Positions 33,248-40,790 of a stretch of 43,252 bases of DNA are shown piece after piece (the first letter of the stretch is position 1; each line of letters starts with the position of its first letter). The position numbers and the translations under genes are program-made. The notes beneath the pieces are model-generated. The model was not told the DNA's origin. It was given only the letters and a program-made list of their open reading frames with translations, and did not search any database. Source of the stretch: Bacillota bacterium (GTDB lineage: Bacteria > Bacillota > Clostridia > Lachnospirales > Lachnospiraceae); NCBI GenBank assembly GCA_023441965.1, contig JAEZNB010000035.1, positions 1 through 43,252 on the forward strand, given 5' to 3'.

Positions 33248-34255
33248 TTATTTCCTGGCAGTAAAGCAGCTCCAGTCTCCCATACGTTTCACTTCGAGAA
33301 TATGGAAGCCATGGTCCCGCAGGGCCTGTTCTACAGCCGTCTCCTTGCTATTGATGATACCGGAGCTGATGAAGATTCCTCCCGGTTTCATATTTTCACT
33401 GATGACTGCGGATAAAGGGATGATCACATCTGCTAAAATATTCGCTACTACGAGATCGAACCGTTCCCTGCCAACCATGACGCGGAATTCCTTGTCCTCT
33501 ATAATATTGCCGGTTACGAAGGTAATCCCCTCCCGGTAAGCTCCTTCGGACAGGCTCTTCCCGTAATCCTCCTTCACCGCTTCCTTTGCCGGTATACCGT
33601 TCACAGCGGAGTTTTCAATCGCTGCAAGGGTCGCCAGCGGGTCAATATCGATCCCTAGGATTTCGGCAGCACCAAGCTTTTTGGCCAGGATAGATAGTAT
33701 TCCGCTTCCGCTCCCTGCATCCAGAACAGAACAGCCCTTCTGCAGGTACTTCTTCAGACTTAGGATGCAGAGCTTGGTGGTCTCATGAGCGCCGGTTCCA
33801 AAGGAGGTTCCCGGATCGATTTCAAGGACCAGATCCGTCTCCTTCCTTTCCGACAGTTCCTCCCAGGTGGGTTTAATGACAATCGTATCATCGATACGGA
33901 AGGGTTTAAAAAACTGTTTCCAGTTATTGATCCAATCCTTATCCTCTGTATCTGATACCTCCAGCTTACCGCTTCCGATATCTACAAATTGAGCCAGCTC
34001 CTTCAGTCCCTGCTCCACCTGATGAAGAAGCGTAGGAGTATCCTCATCGGGATCTGTGTAAAAGGTAATTACAGCCTTGCCGTCATCCTCACCCAACTCC
34101 GGCAGGAAATCGATAAAAAGCTGCTTTCTCTCCTCTTCCGTAATCTGAAGCTTATCGCTGATCTCTATTCCTTTTATTCCAAGTCCGATCAGCAGATCAC
34201 TGACCAAATCGACTGCCTCAGCACTTGTTTCCAGGGTATACTTTGTCCACTTCAT
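33248..34255 (-). CDS. prmA: Ribosomal protein L11 methyltransferase
   Basis: PrmA (335 residues) trimethylates ribosomal protein L11. An N-terminal substrate-recognition domain (WTKYTLETSAEAVDLVSDLL) precedes the Rossmann methyltransferase domain, where SAM binding is LDAGSGSGILSILAKKLG and GTSFGTGAHETTKLC is the linker motif of the family; VVANILADVI replaces the NPPY motif. The ATG at 34255 has GGAG 7 nt upstream. Gene order dnaJ-prmA-rsmE is conserved in Firmicutes. A -10 box flanked by an inverted repeat lies upstream (34373-34407). Confidence 0.96.
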   Translation of the reverse strand: MKWTKYTLETSAEAVDLVSDLLIGLGIKGIEISDKLQITEEERKQLFIDFLPELGEDDGKAVITFYTDPDEDTPTLLHQVEQGLKELAQFVDIGSGKLEVSDTEDKDWINNWKQFFKPFRIDDTIVIKPTWEELSERKETDLVLEIDPGTSFGTGAHETTKLCILSLKKYLQKGCSVLDAGSGSGILSILAKKLGAAEILGIDIDPLATLAAIENSAVNGIPAKEAVKEDYGKSLSEGAYREGITFVTGNIIEDKEFRVMVGRERFDLVVANILADVIIPLSAVISENMKPGGIFISSGIINSKETAVEQALRDHGFHILEVKRMGDWSCFTARK

Positions 34256-34372
34256 CCTTCTTCTCCATTTTCGTTCACCCGGCTTGGGGGGATAATCTCA
34301 TACTTTCACATATCTCTGGGTCAAGGGCAAAAACTCATGCTTTCGTTTATCTTGCTCATCATTGTAGACTTA

Positions 34373-34407
34373 ATTATACCTCACGAATCGAAAACCAATC
34401 CGTGAGG
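34373..34407 (-). promoter_or_regulatory. Candidate prmA promoter with adjacent inverted repeat
   Basis: TATAAT (34373-34378) on the minus strand is followed upstream by arms CCTCACGGAT and ATTCGTGAGG (one mismatch, 9-nt spacer) at 34379-34407. The repeat covers the place where spacer and -35 would be; the -35 itself is weak (GATTGG). It could be an operator, or a hairpin ending the dnaJ transcript, although no U-run follows. Confidence 0.4.
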
Positions 34408-34493
34408 CTTATCATTATCTGTTATTTATATCATGAAGGGCTTCACCTTATGCCTGGTAATCTATGAACCGATCCTGGTGATACTCCCACCAT

Positions 34494-35636
34494 TTACTTA
34501 TTCCAGAACTTCTTTTTGCCCTTTTCCTTCTCTCCGTCCTCGGTAGCTTCTTCTCTTCTTCCGTTCATGGCATCATCGAATTTCCTAAGTAATTCCTTCT
34601 GCTCGGAGTTCAGTCCCGTAGGAATTTGAACGACCAGGGTAACATAATGGTCGCCTCTGACATTCTTATTCCTTAAGGTGGGAACACCCTTCTCCCTTAA
34701 GCGAACCTTCGTATCGGTCTGGGTTCCCGGCTTCACATTATAAATTACATCTCCGTCCACGGTAGAGATCCTGATATCACCGCCCAAAACTGCGGTTGCA
34801 TAAGAAATCGGAGCTGTCGAGAAGATATCAAAATCCTGTCTCTGGAAGATCGGATGTCTGCTTACCTCTACCTCCACCAGCAGATCTCCTCTCGGTCCCC
34901 CGTTGGTACCAGGCTCGCCCTTACCACGAATTCTTACACTCTGTCCGTTGTCAATACCGGCAGGGATGGACACCTTGATTTTCTTCCTGCTGGAGATATA
35001 GCCACTGCCATAGCAATCGGAACATTTTTCCTTGATAATCTTACCAGATCCCTTACAATCCGGACAGGTCTGCACATTCCTTACCATACCGAAGAGAGAT
35101 TGCTGAGTATAGACCACCTGTCCCTTACCGCCGCACTTGTGACAGGTCTCGGCACTGCTACCGGGCTTTGCCCCGCTGCCGTGACAGGTGCTGCATTCAT
35201 CCTTCAGATTCAGCTCCAGCTCCTTCTCAGTGCCGAAAACAGCATCCTCAAAGGATATTCTGACAGCGGTTCTTAGATTCGCGCCTTGCATAGGCCCGTT
35301 GCCGGCCCGCCTGGAGCGGCCCCCAAAAAGATCACCAAAGATATCGCCGAAGATGTCTCCCATATCAAAGCTGCTGAAATCAAAGCCTCCGGCACCACCG
35401 GCACCGCCCTCAAAGGCTGCGTGGCCGAATTGGTCATACTGTCTGCGCTTATCCGCATCGCTCAGTACTGCATAGGCTTCGGATGCTTCCTTGAATTTCG
35501 CTTCCGCTGTCTTATCTCCGGGATTGGTATCAGGATGGTACTTCTTCGCCAGCTGTCTGTATGCTTTTTTTAATTCCTCATCCGTTGCTGTCCTGCTGAC
35601 ACCTAAGACCTCATAATAATCTCTTTTATCCGCCAT
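34494..35636 (-). CDS. dnaJ: Chaperone protein DnaJ
   Basis: DnaJ (380 residues), co-chaperone that stimulates DnaK ATPase. The J domain has YHPDTNPG; a Gly/Phe-rich stretch with GGAGGAGGFDFSSFDMGDIFG follows. The zinc-finger domain has four CxxCxGxG repeats (CSTCHGSG, CHKCGGKG, CPDCKGSG, CSDCYGSG), then the substrate-binding C-terminal domain. The start is the ATG at 35636 with AAGG upstream, four codons after an in-frame GTG. It is separated from dnaK by 190 bases that carry a perfect inverted repeat and a candidate promoter. Confidence 0.97.
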   Translation of the reverse strand: MADKRDYYEVLGVSRTATDEELKKAYRQLAKKYHPDTNPGDKTAEAKFKEASEAYAVLSDADKRRQYDQFGHAAFEGGAGGAGGFDFSSFDMGDIFGDIFGDLFGGRSRRAGNGPMQGANLRTAVRISFEDAVFGTEKELELNLKDECSTCHGSGAKPGSSAETCHKCGGKGQVVYTQQSLFGMVRNVQTCPDCKGSGKIIKEKCSDCYGSGYISSRKKIKVSIPAGIDNGQSVRIRGKGEPGTNGGPRGDLLVEVEVSRHPIFQRQDFDIFSTAPISYATAVLGGDIRISTVDGDVIYNVKPGTQTDTKVRLREKGVPTLRNKNVRGDHYVTLVVQIPTGLNSEQKELLRKFDDAMNGRREEATEDGEKEKGKKKFWNK

Positions 35637-35710
35637 CTTATCCTTCACCTTTCATTGCTGCTGATTTCACTTTATCATAGGCAAATAGGCAGCCTTTACA
35701 TTCATAAATC

Positions 35711-35739
35711 ATCATAAAGGAACATAAGGCATCCGTCAA
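35711..35739 (-). promoter_or_regulatory. Candidate SigA promoter of dnaJ
   Basis: TTGACG (35734-35739), 17 nt and TATGAT (35711-35716) on the minus strand, about 75 bases before dnaJ. The -35 overlaps the upstream-distal arm of the inverted repeat at 35724-35768. Confidence 0.55.
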
Positions 35740-35768
35740 GAATATCCGTACACTTTCGGATGCCTTAT
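35724..35768 (-). terminator. Perfect 12-bp inverted repeat after dnaK, probable terminator
   Basis: ATAAGGCATCCG and CGGATGCCTTAT are separated by 21 nt in the dnaK-dnaJ spacer. The RNA would form a strong stem followed by GTTCCTTT, a weak U-tract, so partial termination or a processing site is most likely. Confidence 0.55.
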
Positions 35769-35825
35769 CTCCTATTTAATCTTTATATCAATATAGTCAA
35801 AATCGAGCTATATCCTAAGCAATTC

Positions 35826-37691
35826 TTATACCTCTTTATAATCTCCGTCTACAACGTCTCCGTCATAGGTCTGGGAAGGGCCTCCGGCACCGGACATATC
35901 AGGTCCCGGTCCTCCTGCTCCGGCAGCACCGCTCTGCTCATAGAGCTTAGCAAATAAGGCCTGAGCATCATTCATCAGCTTCTCCTTCGCAGCCTTGATA
36001 TCTGCAACCTCGCCCTCGCTCATTACCTCAGGATTGGACTTCTCAACCAGCTCCTTCAGTCTTGCCAGGTCAGCCTCTACGGTCTGCTTATCATCGGCGC
36101 TGATCTTATCGCCCACCTCACTTAAGGCCTTCTCTGTCTGGAATACCATGGAGTCTGCATCATTTCTGACATCCACAGCTTCCTTCCTTCTCTTATCCTG
36201 AGCCTCAAATTCTGCTGCTTCTCTGACTGCCTTATCAATATCAGCATCAGAAAGGTTGGAGCTTGCAGTAATCGTAATATGCTGCTCTCTGCCTGTTCCG
36301 AGATCCTTAGCGGATACATTTACGATACCGTTCGCATCGATATCGAAGGTAACCTCGATCTGCGGCACTCCTCTTTTTGCCGGCGGAATTCCGTCCAGAC
36401 GGAATTGTCCGAGGCTCTTGTTATCCTTCGCAAACTGTCTTTCACCCTGTACTACGTTGATGTCAACTGCCGTCTGATTGTCAGCGGCTGTGGAGAAGAT
36501 CTGGCTCTTCTTCGTAGGAATGGTGGTATTTCTCTCAATCAGTCTGGTAGCTACACCGCCCAAGGTCTCGATGGAGAGGGACAGGGGGGTTACGTCAAGT
36601 AAGAGGATATCACCTGCACCTGCATCGCCTGCCAGCTTACCTCCCTGGATGGAAGCACCGATGGCCACACACTCATCCGGGTTCAGGGTCTTGGAAGGCT
36701 CCTGACCGGTCAGCTGTCTCACCTTATCCTGTACGGAAATCATACGGGTTGAACCGCCGACTAAGAGCACCTTCTTCAGCTCCGAGGTGGAGATACCGGC
36801 ATCTCTTAAAGCATTCTGTACCGGAACTACCGTTCTTTCTACCAGGTCATGGGTCAGCTCGTCGAATTTAGCGCGGGTCAAGTTCATGTCAAAATGCTTG
36901 GGCCCGTCAGCAGTAGCTGTTATGAAGGGAAGATTGATGTTCGTGGTGGTAGCTGAGGATAATTCCTTCTTTGCCTTCTCCGCAGCCTCCTTCAGTCTCT
37001 GTAAAGCCATCTTATCCAGGGACAGATCCACACCGTCAGACTTCTTGAATTCATCAATCATATATCTTACGATTCTCTCATCGAAATCATCGCCGCCCAG
37101 ATGGTTATCACCGGAGGTAGCTAAAACCTCGATAACACCGTCACCGATCTCGATGATGGATACGTCGAAGGTACCGCCGCCCAGGTCGTATACCATGATT
37201 TTCTGCTCATGCTCATTATCCAGTCCGTAAGCCAGTGCAGCCGCTGTAGGCTCGTTAATGATACGCTTAACATCCAGACCGGCAATCTTACCGGCATCCT
37301 TGGTTGCCTGTCTCTGAGCATCGTTGAAATATGCAGGTACCGTAATAACAGCTTCCGTGACCTTCTCACCCAGATAGCTTTCCGCATCTGCCTTCAGCTT
37401 CTGAAGAATCATAGCCGAAATCTCCTGAGGGGAATACCTCTTGTCATCGATCTTTACACGATAATCGGTTCCCATATGTCTCTTAATGGATGAAATGGTT
37501 TTATCGGAATTAGTAACTGCCTGACGCTTTGCAGGCTCACCAACCAAACGCTCTCCGGTCTTAGTAAAAGCTACGACGGAAGGGGTGGTTCTGGCTCCTT
37601 CGGTATTGGCTATTACGACGGGCTTTCCACCTTCCATAACGGCAACACATGAATTTGTGGTACCTAAATCAATTCCTATGATTTTACCCAT
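35826..37691 (-). CDS. dnaK: Chaperone protein DnaK (Hsp70)
   Basis: DnaK (621 residues). The nucleotide-binding domain starts GKIIGIDLGTTNSCVAVMEGG and contains VPAYFNDAQRQATKDAG, IINEPTAAALAYG and VLLVGGSTRM. The linker LLLDVTPLSLSIETLGG leads into the substrate-binding domain, and the C-terminal tail is Gly/Ala/Pro rich, ending DGDVVDGDYKEV. The ATG at 37691 has GGAGG 8 nt upstream. It is downstream of grpE by 87 bases that can fold into a small hairpin. Expression is likely under HrcA through the CIRCE site before hrcA; no second CIRCE is seen here. Confidence 0.98.
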   Translation of the reverse strand: MGKIIGIDLGTTNSCVAVMEGGKPVVIANTEGARTTPSVVAFTKTGERLVGEPAKRQAVTNSDKTISSIKRHMGTDYRVKIDDKRYSPQEISAMILQKLKADAESYLGEKVTEAVITVPAYFNDAQRQATKDAGKIAGLDVKRIINEPTAAALAYGLDNEHEQKIMVYDLGGGTFDVSIIEIGDGVIEVLATSGDNHLGGDDFDERIVRYMIDEFKKSDGVDLSLDKMALQRLKEAAEKAKKELSSATTTNINLPFITATADGPKHFDMNLTRAKFDELTHDLVERTVVPVQNALRDAGISTSELKKVLLVGGSTRMISVQDKVRQLTGQEPSKTLNPDECVAIGASIQGGKLAGDAGAGDILLLDVTPLSLSIETLGGVATRLIERNTTIPTKKSQIFSTAADNQTAVDINVVQGERQFAKDNKSLGQFRLDGIPPAKRGVPQIEVTFDIDANGIVNVSAKDLGTGREQHITITASSNLSDADIDKAVREAAEFEAQDKRRKEAVDVRNDADSMVFQTEKALSEVGDKISADDKQTVEADLARLKELVEKSNPEVMSEGEVADIKAAKEKLMNDAQALFAKLYEQSGAAGAGGPGPDMSGAGGPSQTYDGDVVDGDYKEV

Positions 37692-37778
37692 AATATGTTC
37701 CTCCTATATAATATATTGTTTATTCCTCTTTGTATCATTACTCTATGGAACCTTCGGAGCGTAAGGTCCGAATGCTCC

Positions 37779-38522
37779 TTAGTTCACTACCTTGACCATG
37801 CTGTGTCTGACAACAATATCACGGTAGATATATCCCTTTTGGAATTCATCGGAGATGATGTTCTCACCCATACTGTCGTCCTCCCCATGCATTACTGCAT
37901 TATGAAGGGCGGGATCGAATTCCTTGCCTAAGGCTTCAATCTGTTTCACACCGATCTCCTCAAATGTATTGATCAGCTGCTTATAGATCATCTCCATTCC
38001 CTGGGCAAAGGCATTTTCCTTATCCATCTCGGTCAGGGCACCCAAGCCTCTCTCGAAATTGTCTACGATGGGCAGCAGCTTCTCTATGACGCTCTTTACG
38101 CCGATGTCATACATCTGGCTCTTTTCCTTCTCGGTACGTTTGCGGAAATTATCAAACTCGGCCATAGTTCTCATGATTCGGTCTGTTAATTCCTCTATCT
38201 TCGCATCCTTGGCGGCCAGCTCCTTATTCTTACCGCCCTTAAAGAAGGATTTTCCCTGCTTTGCCGGTTTATCTTCACTATCCTCACCGGCAGCCTCAGC
38301 ATCATCACAGGATGCAGAGCAGAGCTCCTCGGAATGCTCATGATCTGCAGTTGTCTCACAGCATTCGGCATCCGCAGTTATGGTCTCCTCCGCTGTATCC
38401 TCCTGAAGGTTGATCTCCTTCTCTTCCTCCATCGCTTCCTTGCTACTGTTCATTTGAATGTTCTCCTTTTCCATGGCTGCTTTTATCACCTCGATTGTCT
38501 TATCGATATCCGCCAAATCCAT
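37779..38522 (-). CDS. grpE: Nucleotide exchange factor GrpE
   Basis: GrpE (247 residues) releases ADP from DnaK. An acidic, low-complexity N-terminal region of about 100 residues precedes the long coiled coil (AKDAKIEELTDRIMRTMAEFDNFRKRTEKEK) and the beta-rich head with FDPALHNAVMHGED and GYIYRDIVVRHSMVKV. The ATG at 38522 has AGGTG 5 nt upstream; an internal ATG at 38453 has AAGGAG 9 nt upstream and would give a 224-residue protein, closer to the usual 180-220, so both starts are credible. It lies between hrcA and dnaK in the standard order. Confidence 0.94.
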   Translation of the reverse strand: MDLADIDKTIEVIKAAMEKENIQMNSSKEAMEEEKEINLQEDTAEETITADAECCETTADHEHSEELCSASCDDAEAAGEDSEDKPAKQGKSFFKGGKNKELAAKDAKIEELTDRIMRTMAEFDNFRKRTEKEKSQMYDIGVKSVIEKLLPIVDNFERGLGALTEMDKENAFAQGMEMIYKQLINTFEEIGVKQIEALGKEFDPALHNAVMHGEDDSMGENIISDEFQKGYIYRDIVVRHSMVKVVN

Positions 38523-38553
38523 CCATCCACCTTTCTGTATCTCTTACATCCTG

Positions 38554-39582
38554 TCATTTCTTTTTAAATATATCATCCAGCTGAGCCTTCAGGGTCTGAA
38601 GGGTGCTAACCACCTTTTCATAGTTCATTCTCTTCGGTCCGATAATTCCCACCTTACCGTAGACACCTTCTTCTATTTCATAGGTTGCCGTTACGACCGA
38701 GCAGTCCTTCATGGCTTCCACCGGCGTCTCATCCCCGATATAGACCTGAATTCCCCGATTTTCCTTATCCTCTATCTTATCCTGAATCAATTCCGTCAGC
38801 ATCTTTTTCTCTTCCAGCGTATAGAGTAATTCCGATGCCTTCTCCTTATCACTAAGTTCAGGATATTTTAAGATGTTTGTCGTTCCCGAGGTGAAGATCT
38901 CAATATCATCCTCCTCTGAAACTGCCTGCATGATTGCATCCAGGATATCATTCACAATGGTTCTGTAATCTCCCGCCTGCTCCTTCATCTGCGTGATCAC
39001 CGGCAGATTGATTTCTGCCAGATCCAGACCCTGCAGAAAGGTGTTCAGAACAATATTCAGCTTCAATATCGTTTCCTTATTTAAGGATGCTGTTACATGT
39101 ATGATTTTATTCTTTACAATATTCCGCTCAAAAACGATTACCGCCAGCAGCTGGTCATCCTCCAGCTCCGTCAGCTGTATGAATTTCACCTTCTTCTTAT
39201 ACTGGGGAGTCGTGACCATGGTGGTATAATTCGTATTAACTGCCAGCATCTTTGCTACCTGCTGTAAAATGTTCTCCAGCTTATCCGCCTTCTCCAGCAG
39301 CTGTAGCTTCATGTCCTCTACCTCTTTGATCTTATCCTTGAGCAGAAGGTCAACATAGAGGCGGTAGCCCTTATCGGAGGGGATTCTGCCTGCAGAGGTA
39401 TGAGGCTGGATAATATAGCCCAGCTCCTCCAGATCTGACATCTCATTCCGGATCGTAGCGGAGCTTAAATTAAGATCGGTATACTTAGAAATTGTCCTTG
39501 AGCCGACCGGTTCACCCGTTTCCAGATAGTTTTGGATGATTGCCTGTAAGATTTTTAGTTTTCTTTCGTCCAGTTCCTGCAT
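38554..39582 (-). CDS. hrcA: Heat-inducible transcription repressor HrcA
   Basis: HrcA (342 residues) binds CIRCE and represses the groE and dnaK operons. The N-terminal winged helix shows RKLKILQAIIQNYLETGEPVGSRTI and SSATIRNEMSDLEELGYI; HTSAGRIPSDKGYRLYVD is the family hallmark, followed by a GAF-like dimerisation domain with GDETPVEAM and the C-terminal VYGKVGIIGPKRMNYEKV. The ATG at 39582 has GGGGTG upstream. A perfect CIRCE lies 46 bases upstream, so the gene controls its own operon. Confidence 0.97.
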   Translation of the reverse strand: MQELDERKLKILQAIIQNYLETGEPVGSRTISKYTDLNLSSATIRNEMSDLEELGYIIQPHTSAGRIPSDKGYRLYVDLLLKDKIKEVEDMKLQLLEKADKLENILQQVAKMLAVNTNYTTMVTTPQYKKKVKFIQLTELEDDQLLAVIVFERNIVKNKIIHVTASLNKETILKLNIVLNTFLQGLDLAEINLPVITQMKEQAGDYRTIVNDILDAIMQAVSEEDDIEIFTSGTTNILKYPELSDKEKASELLYTLEEKKMLTELIQDKIEDKENRGIQVYIGDETPVEAMKDCSVVTATYEIEEGVYGKVGIIGPKRMNYEKVVSTLQTLKAQLDDIFKKK

Positions 39583-39627
39583 AATTCACCCCGATCCGTT
39601 CAGCCGCAGCCTTGTCTCTTCATATTA

Positions 39628-39654
39628 TTAGCACTCACCGTGATGGAGTGCTAA
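39628..39654. promoter_or_regulatory. CIRCE operator (HrcA binding site)
   Basis: TTAGCACTC, nine bases, GAGTGCTAA: a perfect copy of the canonical CIRCE element, in the leader just downstream of the hrcA promoter. Confidence 0.97.
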
Positions 39655-39665
39655 CATCTAGTTAT

Positions 39666-39694
39666 AAAATAGCACTATCAGTTTACTTTGTCAA
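39666..39694 (-). promoter_or_regulatory. SigA promoter of the hrcA operon
   Basis: TTGACA (39689-39694), 17 nt and TATTTT (39666-39671) on the minus strand, immediately upstream of CIRCE. Confidence 0.8.
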
Positions 39695-39752
39695 GGATAT
39701 TTTCAAGATAATTCGTAATATTATGAAGGCCTTGAGCAAGCTCCGACAACAT

Positions 39753-39780
39753 AAAAAGCCCCGCCAAAGCGGGGCTTTCT
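39753..39780. terminator. Terminator of the surface-protein gene, symmetric
   Basis: AAAGCCCCGC, a 4-nt loop and GCGGGGCTTT form a 10-bp GC-rich stem with U-runs on either strand. On the minus strand it ends the gene at 39817-40590 before the hrcA promoter. Confidence 0.95.
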
Positions 39781-39816
39781 ATCAATCTTCCTTTTATGAT
39801 AGGTAGAGCTTTGAGG

Positions 39817-40590
39817 CTATGCCTCTACAGACCTACGTTTCTTTAATACTATTGCACCTGCCAGCATGACAACTGCACCAAATGCAAAGGGAACAGCATA
39901 ATCAGCAGATCCGGTCTTCGGAGCAGGCTTTGCTGCAGGTTCTGCTTTTTCTTCAGCTGCTGCAGGAGCTGCAGGAGCTGCATCCAGTCCGGTTAATGCT
40001 ACTGCATTACCGGCTTCATCCAAGAATCTGATGTTATCAAAATAAATATCTGTTCCGTTGTTTGCCCAGTTCATGTACATAAAGAAGGCCTTGTCAGCTT
40101 CCTTGAACTTGAAGGGGCCCGTAAGCGTATGTGTCATCTTCGTTACATCGGATATATTCTTGGTATCATCCTGAAGAGTCCACTCGGTTCCGTTCGCCCA
40201 ACCGCTGGGTCCTGTAGGAGTAGCACCAATAGTACCACCGTTCCAGGTAGTCATTACATCATCGGGCTTCTCGATAATCATATCATATTCAATCGTTACT
40301 ACATCCTTAAACTTCTCTTCTCCAACAAGATCAACAACGAAGAACTTCACCTTCGGTGTACCATTCTCCTGGGAGTCAACCTTCAGCATCTTGGAACCAT
40401 TGAAATCAACAACGGACAGGATGGACGGATCACCATCTGCAGTTCCATCCGCATTCAAAGCCATCTGGATCGCTGCGGGTACCTTACCATCTTCAAAATC
40501 AATCACATCGGTAGCTGCACTGGCTGTCACGGGAATTGCTACAAGTGTTAAAACTGCTACTACTGAAACTATCTTCTTAAATAATTTCAT
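39817..40590 (-). CDS. Secreted surface protein with CBM-like domain and sortase-type C-terminus
   Basis: A 257-residue exported protein of no family I can name firmly. Signal peptide MKLFKKIVSVVAVLTLVAIP with cleavage near ASA-A (residue 25). The mature part begins TDVIDFEDGKVP and ends with TDIYFDNIRFLDEAG, a frame seen in jelly-roll carbohydrate-binding modules; a 30-residue Ala/Pro/Glu/Lys linker follows. The C-terminus has PAPKTGS, a hydrophobic stretch (YAVPFAFGAVVMLAGAIVL) and KKRR, a sortase-type sorting signal with APKTG in place of LPXTG. The ATG at 40590 has GGAGG 9 nt upstream. It is a monocistronic gene with its own terminator, between hemW and hrcA; its function is unknown. Confidence 0.8.
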   Translation of the reverse strand: MKLFKKIVSVVAVLTLVAIPVTASAATDVIDFEDGKVPAAIQMALNADGTADGDPSILSVVDFNGSKMLKVDSQENGTPKVKFFVVDLVGEEKFKDVVTIEYDMIIEKPDDVMTTWNGGTIGATPTGPSGWANGTEWTLQDDTKNISDVTKMTHTLTGPFKFKEADKAFFMYMNWANNGTDIYFDNIRFLDEAGNAVALTGLDAAPAAPAAAEEKAEPAAKPAPKTGSADYAVPFAFGAVVMLAGAIVLKKRRSVEA

Positions 40591-40628
40591 GGCATAACTC
40601 CTCCTCATTATGGATGATATATGGATTC

Positions 40629-40656
40629 ACGGGTCTCTATCGTCATCAGAACCCGT
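40629..40656 (-). other. Leader hairpin of the surface-protein gene
   Basis: ACGGGT and ACCCGT (plus an inner TCT/AGA) form a stem in the 5' leader, 38 bases before the start codon. No known riboswitch consensus is apparent. Confidence 0.45.
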
Positions 40657-40673
40657 CTTGTTATTACCATTTA

Positions 40674-40709
40674 ATTGTAACAGATACGCTTTGGCATGTA
40701 TACCGTCAA
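40674..40709 (-). promoter_or_regulatory. Candidate promoter of the surface-protein gene
   Basis: Two overlapping options on the minus strand: TATACA (40697-40702) with TACAAT (40674-40679) at 17 nt, or TTGACG (40704-40709) with TATCTG (40681-40686) at 17 nt. The rest of the 200-base spacer up to hemW is AT rich without a clear terminator. Confidence 0.45.
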
Positions 40710-40790
40710 AACGCTTAATTATTTTACTTGTTTTTGTGCAATATATAAGCAAAAGCATGATTTGTGTAAAATATTTTGCACTGATGCACA

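Noticed and set aside
37692..37778. Second CIRCE or separate promoter before dnaK
   Set aside because: The spacer has a small hairpin (GGAGC/GCTCC or GGACCTT/AAGGTTCC) but no TTAGCACTC motif and no paired -35 and -10 boxes.
39612..39806. Plus-strand open frame of 64 codons in the hrcA upstream region
   Set aside because: It reads through CIRCE, the hrcA promoter and the terminator at 39753-39780, so these signals explain the sequence.
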